From Druceiella hillmani (lineage: Eukaryota; Arthropoda; Insecta; Lepidoptera; Hepialidae), in the NCBI GenBank assembly GCA_039881145.1, contig JAYKKI010000075.1, positions 847,001 through 911,000 of the forward strand: DNA of 64,000 nt, given 5' to 3'. Every line of letters begins with the position of its first letter. Positions within the stretch are counted from its first letter, which is position 1. Of this stretch, positions 25,425 to 38,055 are shown one piece after another. The notes under the pieces are model-generated. The model searched no databases, had not been told where the DNA came from, and saw nothing but the letters and a program-made list of their open reading frames with translations. A program made the translations under genes and the position numbers.

Positions 25425-25859
25425 CCGTATTAGTTAAGTAGATTGCCACCAATAGTAACTTGAGATTCAATTGGATCTAAATAAAGGATCATTTAATTTA
25501 AGCAGTTTTTTTTAAAAATTATATTCCATATTTTTCAGTTTTTAAATTCGTTACCCAAGAACTTATTAAGATATTAAAACGTTATCAAAGAAAATGAACA
25601 CTCGCAAATAAAAATTTAAACTTTTTAGAAAACCATCCTGTTAAACAAGAAAATGTCAAAACGTGGAAAATAAATTAACACACCCATAATTTTCGGGTGA
25701 ACTAAGAAAAAAACTAGAAAATGTGTCGTCCGATATTTTTCCATACGTGTGCAAAGAAAACGGAAATATTTCCATGCAATTATTCGTTTTACTCTTTTAC
25801 TTCTATTAATTGATAAACAATAATTAATAACCAATATTTAAATGCATTGTAGTTGCTGC
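25425..25859. other. AT-rich noncoding stretch
   Basis: Nothing recognised. A 69-codon minus-strand frame (25625-25834) has no family features. Confidence 0.45.
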
Positions 25860-26030
25860 ACTTGAATTTAAACTAATAAACTATAAATTAATACTAAAAC
25901 TGAGGAGATATTAAATGCAATGTACTGAAGTGTATAGTCGCACAACTAACAATTATTGTTCAAAGAGGTGACTCAGGCGGTAATAATTTGAACATCCTCT
26001 AGAGCCGCAAAACAAGAAGAAACACGAAAT
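25860..26030 (+). repeat. Dispersed repeat family 2, copy 1
   Basis: Shares its motif order with 45420-45590: AGATATTAAAT, then a GTACTGAA-type word, then CAAAGAGGTGACTCAG and AATTTGAA. The conserved TGACTCAGGCGG resembles a pol III A box, suggesting a decayed tRNA-derived SINE, but no B box is seen. Confidence 0.65.
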
Positions 26031-26211
26031 GTACATATAATATAATCCAATTCACTTATTCAGAACTAAATAGAATTTTATTTTGGTGCAAACTAATTTA
26101 CATTAATGTTAATTGTTTATTTTCTTTAAATTGTTTTATTTTTAAATGACATGCAAAATATATTATGAGTCCATAATTACATATTTGTCGTGAATCATAA
26201 CATTTTTATAC

Positions 26212-26224
26212 ATACACACACACA

Positions 26225-26255
<31 letters not shown>

Positions 26256-26290
26256 GCGCGCGCGCGCTCGCGCACGCATGCACACACATA
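26212..26290. repeat. (CA)n/(CG)n compound microsatellite
   Basis: A CA array runs into about 12 bp of alternating CG, then mixed CG/CA. The whole tract alternates pyrimidine and purine, a Z-DNA-prone composition. Frames through it are repeat translations. Confidence 0.95.
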
Positions 26291-29200
26291 CCTTTATATT
26301 AAAAATAGACCCCTTTGGATAGGTTTGTATATTTTGGTATGCCATAGCGACAAATTAAAGAAGTTTATAACGTATTGATTACCACCGTCCTATTTTTTAT
26401 TCCGGAATCCATAGAAACGTTCACATCGGCTTGATGTCCCAATTAACAACACGTGTATTTATGATATCAGTTTATAAAAAAAATATCAAAACTAAAGCAG
26501 ACCTAACTTCACTGATCGTTATTCGGATCACTTTTGACCGCTTGATCTTAAAAAAAGCGTTCTGAGATATTCGAATAAAAATATCAAATAAAAAATCTAG
26601 AAACAGTTGAGAGTTACTAGAGATTTCTTAATTTTTGCTGGAGATTCATGTTCCATATAAAAAGTTTGATTTACTTCGAAATTGCTCCTTAAGAATTTTA
26701 TTGCTATTCACCTATAATTCATTATTAAGTTTGACAAATTAATATTTTAGCAGCATATACCATTGTTTTTATTAGGATGAATTGGATGTGAGATCAAGTG
26801 GAATAGGAAGAAAACCATACAAATATATTTATGATTATTATACATAGTATATTTCCTAGCAACATTTAATTTCAAAATATTTTTATTAATTTTTCTTATT
26901 TACAATAACGAGATAAATCGCACCTATAAAGAAAATTTAAAAACAACTTCCGAATCGTTAGTTCTCACTAGCTCTCTTTAATTTTAACAAGATTTTCTTG
27001 ATTGTTTCAAAATTCGGTTTTTTCTGGGAGTAGTACAATGTGATAAAAAAATCGAATTTCATTTTCAATTTCAGAATTTCAACAGAATGCATCTTTTTCC
27101 TCAATAATTTATGTCAAATTATATATAACAAACCAATATAATAAATCAATATAATCAATTTCAAATCATATTTCAAATTTAAGGTATAAGTAATCAATTT
27201 AAAATAATAAACCCATCTCTGTTCATTAGATGACTTTGAGATATCACAATATGCTTACTGCACGTTTTCAGTACTCATTACAGTGATTTGAATCTTGCAT
27301 AATAGTGGATTATAAAAAAAATCATTGTCGGTGGATATTTACAGATCGAATACGATTTACTTTTTGAAAGACTTAAAAAAAATAAGAGGTTCACAATTTT
27401 ACTGTATTGTTTACTTACGTTAGCACGTTAACATTTTTTCATGACATCTGCAAATCTATTTAAATGATCATCTTTAATTAGAAGAGTATAAATCGAGGGT
27501 GATTCCATATTTAACTTCTTTAAGATTTAACGATGCACTCCGGGTAGATACAATGCAACTCCTCAATTATTGGCAGTAAATCACAATTGAAAGCAATTAT
27601 TTATTAACTGATCTAAGTATGATTACGGCGCATAACCATATAACGATGGAACTCTTTTATGTACAACAGCGCTCCACTAATTATTAATGTGTTTCTTTTT
27701 TAATTAGATTAATCACTCGTGTGTCAAGCTGAAGCAATGAGAATGACTCTGTGCTTTAATTATTCTTATAAATTTCGATTGTAAAAGCCAACGTTTACTC
27801 TATTCAGTATTCTCTTTTGAAATTTTCTTTGAATTTCTATCCATCTTTCTCTTCGTCTCTCATTCTGCTATGATTGTTTGTTGGAACTACACGTATTCAA
27901 ATATAAGTTTCTAATATATCATTAAATATTAGGAAAAATGGAACGTTAAATCTGTTGTTAAACCTGTTGTTGTGTTATTTCATAAAATACAAACAGGTAA
28001 ACAAGGAAGAATTTATTACAGGAATTAATTTTTAACGAAGCAGTGAGAAGAAACAATAATATGATTATTTACCCTTCATACGTACTGTAAAACAGCGATG
28101 TATTTCAAGTTCATATTTAATAATCGTTACTTTTTTTGTAGTCGGTGCTAAGCCCAAATAAATCAAAAGACTAAATGAATCGAGAACAAATCAATCTATT
28201 GGACATTATTTCGATCTTTCTTGTAGTAGTAAAATGCTTACAGAAAACGAATAAGATATCTTGCATGACAAAATTTGAATATTACATTGCGTGTGTAAAT
28301 ATCTTGGAACTAAATACTGCCTGGAATTAGTATAATGATATTATAAGTATTTTAATAACAATAATAATATTCGAGTTAATAATCGACTAGATGATACTGT
28401 AATTGTAATTTAAAATGTGGCCGTTAACAGTGTATGTTTATCTTATTTTAATAGATCCAATATTTCAATTAAATTTAATGAGGTAAAATCTAAACTGTGA
28501 CAAAAGTACCACTCTTATTAATATAGTCCATAGAATACACAAATATATGGCTTTAATTTGGAAATTGAAGGTATTAAGGGTTTTTTTATATTAAAGTTTT
28601 CCTACAATGTATAAAACAATTACTTATTAGAAGTTCGATTTGTCTACAGACGCGGCTTAATTTTTACGTACAAATCATAGTAAAGTTAACTTTAACGTTT
28701 AGACGGATACGACAATATTGTGGCGTAATTTTTAGAATTTATGAAAAATTACCTATGTATAAATTTTAAAATGCTGAATAATGTAAGGATATTTTGAGGA
28801 TATACTGTGAAAGCCTAATAAAAATCATGTTAACAATTTCTCGTTAGCAATCGCATTTTCCAATAAATTTATATCTACAGTCACGACACTTAAGAAATCT
28901 TTTCGAAAATTCAGATAATATTTCATAAAAGACAAACAGATAAACAAGATTAAATGAACAAGTGTTCTGGATGAGATTCTATGGCAATTGCTTTTACTTC
29001 CACTCGAACACATATACTGCTCCTCTTCTTTTTCCAGCAATTAACTGATAATTTATATAGTTTTGATTTTTGTGAAATCTGCTCACATCCCTGCAGAAGG
29101 AACGTTACTCTTACGTCAGAAATAAGACTCGAACTTTCAAAGCTTGAAAGCCACCGTTAAAAGTAAACATTTGAATTGGAACTTTCTGTTACTTGCTGCC

Positions 29201-29360
29201 ACACTGTCTGAGATCTCTACTCCATTTTTAATAACAGTTGATGATCCTAAAAAGGCTGATTAATTTCCACAAACATAGCATAGAATAATCGTACCGATAC
29301 CAGACTTTAAAAAAATGCATTGATTTCGGTTTATCCTTTCTGGAGTTACGATGCCATAGA
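26291..29360. other. AT-rich noncoding stretch
   Basis: About 3 kb without a recognised gene, RNA or element. A 71-codon minus-strand frame at 28825-29040 is unrecognised and of chance length. Confidence 0.45.
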
Positions 29361-29389
29361 TCACACACACACACACATATAAATAAATA

Positions 29390-29479
<90 letters not shown>
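29361..29479. repeat. (CA)n then (TA)n microsatellite
   Basis: A short CA block followed by an AAAT-type stretch and about 80 bp of TA. Confidence 0.95.
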
Positions 29480-29481
<2 letters not shown>

Positions 29482-29565
29482 GTACAGTGAATTAATTTAA
29501 CTTTCTCTTCCTTGGAAATTATTGTTGAAAAAAATGTATTTGATGTTTTATTAAAATATCTTTAT

Positions 29566-29604
29566 ATGTAGTTAAGTTCATATCACATATGAACTTAACT
29601 ACAT
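29566..29604. repeat. Perfect 18-bp inverted repeat
   Basis: Arms ATGTAGTTAAGTTCATAT (29566-29583) and its exact complement (29587-29604) are separated by only CAC. No transcription unit nearby suggests a terminator. Confidence 0.95.
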
Positions 29605-30620
29605 TTAAAGAAATTCTTTTAAAAAAATTACATTTAAAGAAAAAATCTGCATTATCTACAGTGTATACTACATTACATACTTTACTTATATTAGGGAAGA
29701 ACTTTAAAAATTATTAGAGAACAAATCCCTTCAAATATTGCCCATCTAATAACGAGTATTCGCGTTGAAGGTCTTAAACTATCTTCCAAATCACATCTGG
29801 ATCCAAAACCCCTTTCCAAATCACATCCACGCTAATGAGGACGATAACATCCGGAAAGTTTATCTTTTCGAACTCTGTTCATTCCAGCACTTATGGGCAA
29901 TCTCGTATTGAAGTAACCGAGTTAGCGTTCGCTCATAGCTACACGAAACTTTTTCAATTAGTTTTAATATCAGGCCGCAAACTCGTTTCAAAATATTTAT
30001 GTTTCATTATATCTCGGATATTATAAAACTCTCATATTTATATGTATAAAATTTCACTTGAATTCCTAATACTTGTGACCCGCTTTAAAATTCATGTAAT
30101 ATAAAATTTCTCCCGCTTAAGGCGAAAGTGAAATATTTTATTATAATTAATGTTATCAAATCTAACTGAAAAATATTTTTTACAAAAAAATAGCTTCGAA
30201 AGAAGAAAAGAAAATATTTCACACTTTCATGTTTAAACACTTCCCCTGGTTGACATATTACATGTGATTATCAATGGGTTGGTGTTTATATACTTATCTA
30301 CAACTTTTTTTAAAACTATTTTTTTAAATTCTACAATACTTAGTCACCTACTAATATCATTGTTGCTTCATGTCTTTGTATACAATTGTTGACTAATTTG
30401 TTACTTACTTGCCTATGCTAACACAAATTGAATAAATTCAAACTAAAGAAACCAGTTTTGTTAACCCTTTTAACCCGTCAGATTCCATTCACCATCTGTG
30501 TCTAAAGTACTTATAAAAGCAAGACAAATTGAAAGAGGGTCTCAAATATTCTAATGGTGTTCTCATGCATTTAAGAGCTCCTATCAATAGAATATCTCCC
30601 CAGTTCATTATCAGGACTTG

Positions 30621-30625
<5 letters not shown>
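29605..30625. other. AT-rich noncoding stretch
   Basis: No gene. A 13-bp word ACATTTAAAGAAA occurs twice (29601 and about 29630), and TCCAAATCACATC is repeated near 29786 and 29815. Confidence 0.45.
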
Positions 30626-30689
<64 letters not shown>

Positions 30690-30703
30690 GTATATATATA
30701 TGT
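30626..30703. repeat. (TA)n microsatellite
   Basis: About 75 bp of TA with a few TG steps at the right end. Confidence 0.95.
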
Positions 30704-31099
30704 ATTTATTATTAATTTACAAGGTGATATTGTTCCTTATGATATATACTTTTAGTGCGTATTTCTTACTTGGTTTATTCCTTGTCTAATTCGAGATTTT
30801 AGATTTAATATATATTTGAGGCTTAGAATAAATTAAACTGAATCACATAATATCTAAGCCGAATAATTGGGATGTGTGTAATCATAGAGAAAATTTGAAT
30901 AATTGTTTTATTTTATATGTTCCAATATTATTTTTTGCTTTTCACATATTATATATATTTTTAAAATTTTTGGCTGTAATTGCCTGAATTTACTTCAATA
31001 CTGTTATTTCAGTTTATATTATATTTCGAAGGAAATATTATCAAAATATATTTAGTTACTAAATAATGCATTAAACTTTCAATCAAAATTAAAATGACT
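30704..31099. other. AT-rich noncoding stretch
   Basis: Nothing recognised. Confidence 0.45.
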
Positions 31100-31810
31100 T
31101 AGTACATTCTAAAATATTTCACGAGAGGAAATTCTGAATATGGGATTTTTCAACCGTCCGTCTTTTATTATCACTTATACAACATAATTTTTAGATTTAT
31201 TATAAAAAGCGTTTTAAACCTATACGATATCTAGGTTTTATTAAAATTTTTGGAGGCATTGAAAAATACAATAAGATTACGTCAGGAAGTACAGTATGAG
31301 ATAAATAATTGCGTTTTTAAACCGCTCTGGCAAAGAAAGCAACATAATGAAAACAGGCGGTATATCCTGTGTTAAACCAAATATTAGGAATACAAGATCA
31401 AAGAATATGAATATTACTTTTAAAATTTACTCAAAATAAAATGAGTAAATCTCTAATTTATGATTTCACTGTCTCTCCCTCTCACTCTTTCTCTCTCAGT
31501 CCGTCTCAATCTCTCTCTCGCTTTGTCTCTCTTTCCATTTTTATCTGTTTCTCTCTACCTCTTGTAGAATACAAATTATATATATTTATTCATTTATTAC
31601 TTTTTCATTTAATACACAGTTAACATCAACTGGAGAATTGATGTATTAGTACCAAACGGAATTTGGCCATGTTAATTATTCAAGAACTGTGATTCATAAT
31701 CATTTTGACCAACGATTTTTTATCATGTGAAAACTTATTATTAAACCATTCTATTAAAGTGAAACATTTTGTAAAAAAATCATAATTTCTAAATAAATTA
31801 AACTTCACTT
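31100..31810 (-). repeat. Partial third copy of the inverted-repeat element
   Basis: It runs in the same orientation as the right arm. ATTCTAAAATATTTC with a GAATATGGGATTTTT segment (the latter as in the left arm) is followed by AATAAGATTACGTC and GCGTTTTTAAACCGCTC. These match the right-arm region 11750-12010. After a (TC)-rich interruption (31470-31560), 31690-31790 resembles 12240-12330. More diverged than the two main arms, so the extent is approximate. Confidence 0.6.
31470..31560. repeat. (TC)n-rich low-complexity tract
   Basis: Impure CTCTCT tract of about 90 bp; frames through it give Ser/Leu-rich artefacts. Confidence 0.9.
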
Positions 31811-33860
31811 TATTTCAGAAGTGTTGTGAATTCGGTTTCAATGTATAGAATTCACTGAAAAGAACAAAATAACGTGTTTTATCGTTTCAAAATAGAATGA
31901 AAAACAATCAGTACAATATGAATTAAAACTACGAATCAAATAATCACAAAATTGTATTTGAATCAACATATATTAAATAAACTAAATAAAGGAACAAGAT
32001 AACTTTTATATTTTTCATACAATTCCTGTATATATTTAAATAGGTTCTATATCCTCTTTATACATGGATATTAAAGCCTGCAAATATACTTTAGAAATAT
32101 TGTGAAAATTCATAACAAGTGCATGGCCTCATGGCTCGTAAAGTGTCAAACTTAATCACCTGTGAATACTATTCAGGTAATAAATTTAATATAATGTCGA
32201 AATTATCATAAATATTACTTAAACCTATTATGTATTAATGGATAGTTGTTATTACAAAAGTTTGTCAAATATTTAAATTTAAAATAATAATACGTGTAAA
32301 TAATTAATTATTTTAATCACCTTAAGTTACGAAAATTATGTGAAATAGGATTTTTTCGCTCTGTTGTTTATTGCGTAAAATATAGCATAATCTATATATC
32401 ATTTTAAATAATGATATTCACAACATTTTAAAATATGATTTACAGAGAAATAATAAAATAAAAAAAGTTAAAAAAAATTTTAATTGTTTTATTAAGCTTA
32501 ATTTTTTTAATTCTAAAATTATTAGAAGAGTCTAATTTCTAATCATTTTCCATAATTATCTTTTAAGTTTTAATGAAAACGGCAGAGAAGATTAGAATAT
32601 ATGGATATAAAAGGTTTATTTAACACTAGGCGACTGTATATTATTTTAAAACTAAAGCGCGGAAATCTATCTACGTTCAAATTAGTACCAATTCAAATAT
32701 TTAAATATTTTATATTCCAATTCTGGAGTAAACAGAGATACTATGTTGCAAATTGAAAATCAGAAAATTTATATATTTTATATATTTCCATCCTCTATTA
32801 AGAAAAGGTTTCCAATTCTGGGTATTAAAAGCATTTCATTTTTTAGATTTAGTATTTATATCTTTTATTTCGCAATAACCATGTTTAAAGATACAGATTT
32901 TTTTGTTTCCTGAACAAAAGAAACACGAATTTTATTTAAATAGTTTTCATTCTAGATTAAAAATTGATGAAATAGTAATCAGGTAAATATGTTCAAAACC
33001 AAAGAAATAAAATATTTATTGTTTATAATAAATTCTGTGAAGACACATGGGGCAAAGATATGTTACCTAACTAATTCATATTATATTGTACTAAAAGCAA
33101 TTATTTCATTTTAGTGAAGAGTTGTGTAAATGCTACCACTCTTAGGTAATCTTGATTTGAAAAACACTTAACACAAACAAACCGACCTCAAAACCATCTT
33201 GCGATACCTTGGAAATTTATATCTAAAGAACATTACTTTCTACGATAAAAATCAAAGTTAAATATTTGTTGCTTTACATAATAAAAAGTCATCAGACGCA
33301 TGGATTTTTCAGTACGGGAAAGGCCAAGCATCGAAATGAGGCTTCAGAGACCAATCCAATAGATCATCTATAATTGATGTATGGCAATTTGTTTCTTCAG
33401 GCAAATGATTATGTATTATGTTTAGAAATCTCTGATAGATAAGAACGGGCATAGTGCTTAATATTTTATTTCATTCCTGCCTATTTCAAGAAAATAAGAA
33501 ACTGGAAATAATGTCACCATGTGAAGAAGATGGAAAACAGGCAAAGATGCTAAAAGCTAATTCATCCTAAAATTATATGCTTTTATCAAAAAATGCTTCT
33601 TACATTTTAGGGTTTAAAAAAATTCTAGTTTATTTATTAGTCCATTTGAAAATATGTCTATTGGCACTATTGGTCGCTCCTTCGACCGCTTGACATCGGA
33701 GAAAATAATTTTTTTTTTAAAGTCAGGTTTATATTTTGATTGGCTCCTTATAAAGTAACGAAGGAAATATTCTCTTGAACATCACTTTCCAAACCTACCT
33801 TTTAGCATAGTGCCAAACTAAAATATAATGCTATGAAAAATCTATGAACTTAGTATGTTA
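31811..33860. other. AT-rich noncoding stretch
   Basis: Two kilobases with no supported feature. Confidence 0.45.
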
Positions 33861-33975
33861 AGCAGAACCCGTTTCACGCACACAAATGCATAGTAATACA
33901 TTACTATTCATTTGTGTGAGTGAAACAGAACACAAATACAAATAGCAGAACACGTTTCACTCACACAAATGAATA
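33861..33975. repeat. Three-copy short repeat forming a hairpin
   Basis: A 24-bp unit, GTTTCACKCACACAAATGMA plus TAGT, lies at 33871-33894 and inverted at 33903-33926 (22 of 24 matches). It occurs again in direct orientation at 33954-33975, preceded like the first by AGCAGAAC. Confidence 0.9.
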
Positions 33976-36111
33976 TACATTCACTTTTTGGTGAACGGTT
34001 GCAATTGTTTTGTGTTTATCTTCAATATTTCGAATACACCTGTAAAAGATATCATCTCTGTTCTAAATCTACGATTTAAATTATCTATGCACAAAATTTG
34101 GAGATAATCGTTTGTATGGTTTAAGTGTAAAATAAATACAATCAAACAAACCTACAGACAACATTTTACTTTCACAAGGATAATCACATGCAGCCTTTCT
34201 TTTAATCCAGCACGCATGCATTTACGTACAAAATTTCATTGAAATTTGGCAGATTATCTAAGTGTAAAATAAAGAAAAATAAGCAAGTAAATATAAAACT
34301 TTCGACTTTTTATATGTTAGTATAAACTAATGTGATACCTAGGTTATTGCAACAACGGAAATATTTTCTTATGAAGTGGAAAAAACTAATTTGGATTTTC
34401 AGCCTTCTGGAACACTTCAATAATTTTGTGTACCAAAGAATCTGTAAAAATAGTATATATTTTCAAAAACATGATCCAAAATAGACAAGTAATAAGACAC
34501 AAAAAAAGGTAAATGATGAAAGGGTTGAAGTAAAATATCTTCTTTGTCTCAAATTTTTCCAGGAAATCGCAATATATCTTATTCATGCAGGTGACAATTG
34601 GAATGAAATTGTTTGATTGCAATAAACATCTCCTTCGTTTGAGGCAGTACAGCTGAGAAGAACGCAAGGCTGTTTCGTGTAACTGCTTCTATGGCATCCT
34701 CTTAAAGGACAATGATTAATACTTATGATGTCGAAGTCATTTTTAATACTTTAACTACTGGATAAAAAGTATTCCTTTATTTTATTATTTTCGTCTTTGA
34801 GATGTTTTGACTTCTGAAAATGTACTAAGCCACCCGGTATGTTATTTACTAACTTTCGTTTTATCTGGCTGTTAATGTTGATAATATAATACAAATTAAA
34901 TTGGGTGCGACATTTGCCAGACTTGATGAAAGCAATTTCCTAATTTAACATGCAAAATTCTAGTAAGTAAATATTCATTAGTCAAGAGAACGATTCAATG
35001 GTGATTTGATAAAAATAATTAAAAAGAAAAAAATTAAATATAAATACTCCAACACATAGTACCACTACCACGTCGTGAACTATACATAAGCAAGCAATTG
35101 CAAAAGAAATGAATAAACATGTATACCAAAAGTGTAAGATATAAGGTAATACTTAAATGAATCCACATATGTCTATGACATTATTGTCATAAACAATATA
35201 TCTCAGTAGTATATAGACAATTAAATACGTCATTAGCTACATACGTTCGACATAAATTCGTACAAATAACACAATAATCACATTGTGTTGAACAAATTAC
35301 CTTCATCCCGAACTCAATATGTCCCTTATTGTTCAATGAGGCGCGAAATATTTTATTTATACGAAGGTTCGGCAGCAATTTTTTTTAAAAATGTGATGAA
35401 ATTACATAAACATTTATACGTAGTTATGGTATTTAGTTTGTCATTTATTGCAAAAATAATATTTGCGGTTTATGAATATTCAATAAAAAATTCTTCAAAT
35501 CAATGTGTAAAATATGGTAAATAAATTTAGAGAGCAGCTAAGTCAAAAGGATGTCTAGTATTATATTACTCTATATAATATTTAGTCATGCTGCTAAATG
35601 CCTGAGCCATCGTATTTTCTCTATCTTCCCAGTAAACTCTTAAACTTTCTGAATAAATAACAAATTCTATTCACCGTAGCTAAATAAATATATTAAAATG
35701 TATTTTATTTCTTCATTACCAAACTCAGATTTAATGATTTTTTTATTTCAAATTTCCTTTTCCCTGATGCTTACTTTTTACATAATATTTTATCTATTGA
35801 AAACAAAGTTGTAGGTACACGTAAGTTTTTCAATTTATTTATTTTATATTTTTCCATCTCTGCATGCACATTATTCAAGCCTTATATTTTATCAAAATAT
35901 TGTGGCAGAACACAAATATCGTTTTAAATTATAACATATATATCATAATTTAATTTTCAAAACTCAAATATTTCGACATACATGCACTCAAATATATAAA
36001 TACATATTTGTGTAAAAAATAGGCGTTATATTTACTTTTAAGGCAACTTTTTAAAATATTTAATGACAGTGCTTTTTACTTTAGGGCACAACTCAATAAA
36101 TGTTGTAATTT
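33976..36111. other. AT-rich stretch with a possible retroposon tail
   Basis: At 34100-34330 a word like GTACAAAATTTCATTGAAAT with an AAGTGTAAAATAAA motif (present twice, about 34123 and 34260) resembles non-LTR retroposon 3' ends. A 93-codon minus-strand frame (34386-34667) has one hydrophobic segment but no family match. No gene is called. Confidence 0.35.
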
Positions 36112-36204
36112 AGTAAGAAGTAACTATGTTATTGAGAAAATGTGAGAAGTAACTATATAGAAGAATATGTAAGAAGTAACTATATTATATGAAGTAAGTA
36201 TGTT
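36112..36204. repeat. Short diverged tandem repeat
   Basis: Three to four imperfect copies of AAGAAGTAACTATAT with variable AGAATATGT-type linkers. Confidence 0.8.
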
Positions 36205-37948
36205 AAAATATGATACTATACGATTTACATAACATTTTGTGTTAATTCATCAAAACATTCCTATTTATTTTGATTAAATAATTTGGGTAATAATTAATAT
36301 GAATTATAATTTGATAAAAACGTAATGTTACTTAAAAATTGTTTACTTATATAAAAACTAACAATGATTGTTATTCAATACAACTGCAATAAAGCAAATA
36401 ATTAATATAAATGTTTACTAACACGTTTTTACTCCATATTGTAGGAATTTTTTTTTTCTTTATCTTGAACTAAAGGAAGACTAAAATGAAATTTGAGAAC
36501 AAATTGTTTTTAAGAAAATTTGGAAAGAATAATTATCTAAAGTAAAACTATCATTGAAATAGGCCTCATTGAAAGAAAGAGAGCAAAAATCACCCATTTA
36601 CTAACATAAAACCAAATAAAAAGTAAAACGCCTGCCTGAAGTAATTTAGTTAGAGTTTGTTAATTTATTTTTATTTTCTGAAGGAAGAAATACTTTTTTC
36701 AGAAATATTGTAAAATTTAATTTAATTTTTTTTTAATTAAGGTTGGAAGTGTGAGGGCCCCGGTTAATATTATGATACAATTGAATTGTAATGAGGTATA
36801 TGATGTTAGGGGTAGTTAGAATTTTTCTCAGAAAAGATGATAAAATATATTAAAATAGGTTTGAAAGGAAATAATGCAGTATCACTAGGTCATAATAGTC
36901 CAAGACCTTTTAGTAAGGGTTATTGACTTAATTTAAATATATGCATTTAATTTATTAAACGTAAATAATATTGGTTTCTCCAATAGTAATAGTAGTAGAG
37001 TATGAAAATATAGTAATAGTAGTAGAGTATACAAAATTTATGCATACGGGATATTTCAAATCTTTTGTATGAAAATTAAAAATGTCTCATGATTTTGAGC
37101 TTATTTTATGAAACCAAAAATACTCGAAGGCTACTGTACATGCCGTCACATGTTAATCGTAGAACAATTTGAAAAGTGAAAATTTTGCTTAGCAGTTCTT
37201 AGCGGTTTTTTGTATTATGTGAGATCAATTAGTCAAAATATTAATTTATAAAACTGACATATAAACAGCGCTAAAATTAAGACATTATTATTTTATTTGA
37301 TTGAAATTTTACATTGCGATTAACAAAGACAAACTCTTAAATTCCAACTAATCCACAATTAATATAGAGTTAGATTAAAGTGCTGAACATTAACTCAGTG
37401 AAAATTATATCAGGACATTGCCATGTTCTGTACTCTAAACGTGTTTAACGTTAGATCATTATAAGTTAGTCTAACAGACTACCTATACCTTCCGCGTATT
37501 ATCTAGGCCCCGTCACTTCCCCACGCTGTCCCACTAACTAGATTCAAGATTGGTTAATTACCCTCCTGCTCGTCAGCAGCGCAGACAAATATCAAATACT
37601 TTCACAGATTCCGTGAAATATTCTCTCAAAATTATGTTTAGTATTATATTAGAAATTAGTGAAAAATGAACCAAAATACGTTGTGAGGTATTTTTATTAC
37701 TTATTGAATAGAAGTAAACACGAAGTGATAAATAAACAGAATAATAAATATTCTAGCTATTCTAACTTAACTACAGTTCAAGTGTGATTATTTTATGAAT
37801 TTGTTAGCCACTCACACCTAAAAATGTTCGCGCTGTGAATAAAAGTATGAATTATAATCAAAATCTATTTCAAGGTTATGTTAAATTATTAGTTTTTTCC
37901 AACCATGTGCAAATCTTAACACCAATATTATTCGTATTAGCTTCGATA

Positions 37949-37950
<2 letters not shown>
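36205..37950. other. AT-rich noncoding stretch
   Basis: No gene. A 21-bp word beginning ATAGTAATAGTAGTAGAG is repeated at 36983 and 37010. A GC-richer patch at 37490-37590 follows no recognisable frame. Confidence 0.45.
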
Positions 37951-38005
<55 letters not shown>

Positions 38006-38006
38006 C

Positions 38007-38044
<38 letters not shown>

Positions 38045-38055
38045 TTAGAAAGAGA
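37951..38055. repeat. (TA)n then (GA)n compound microsatellite
   Basis: About 75 bp of TA directly followed by about 25 bp of GA. Confidence 0.95.

Noticed and set aside
34386..34667. 93-codon minus-strand frame with a hydrophobic segment, considered as a chemoreceptor fragment
   Set aside because: No chemoreceptor signature residues, no splice context, and Phe/Ile/Leu runs are expected in AT-rich DNA.
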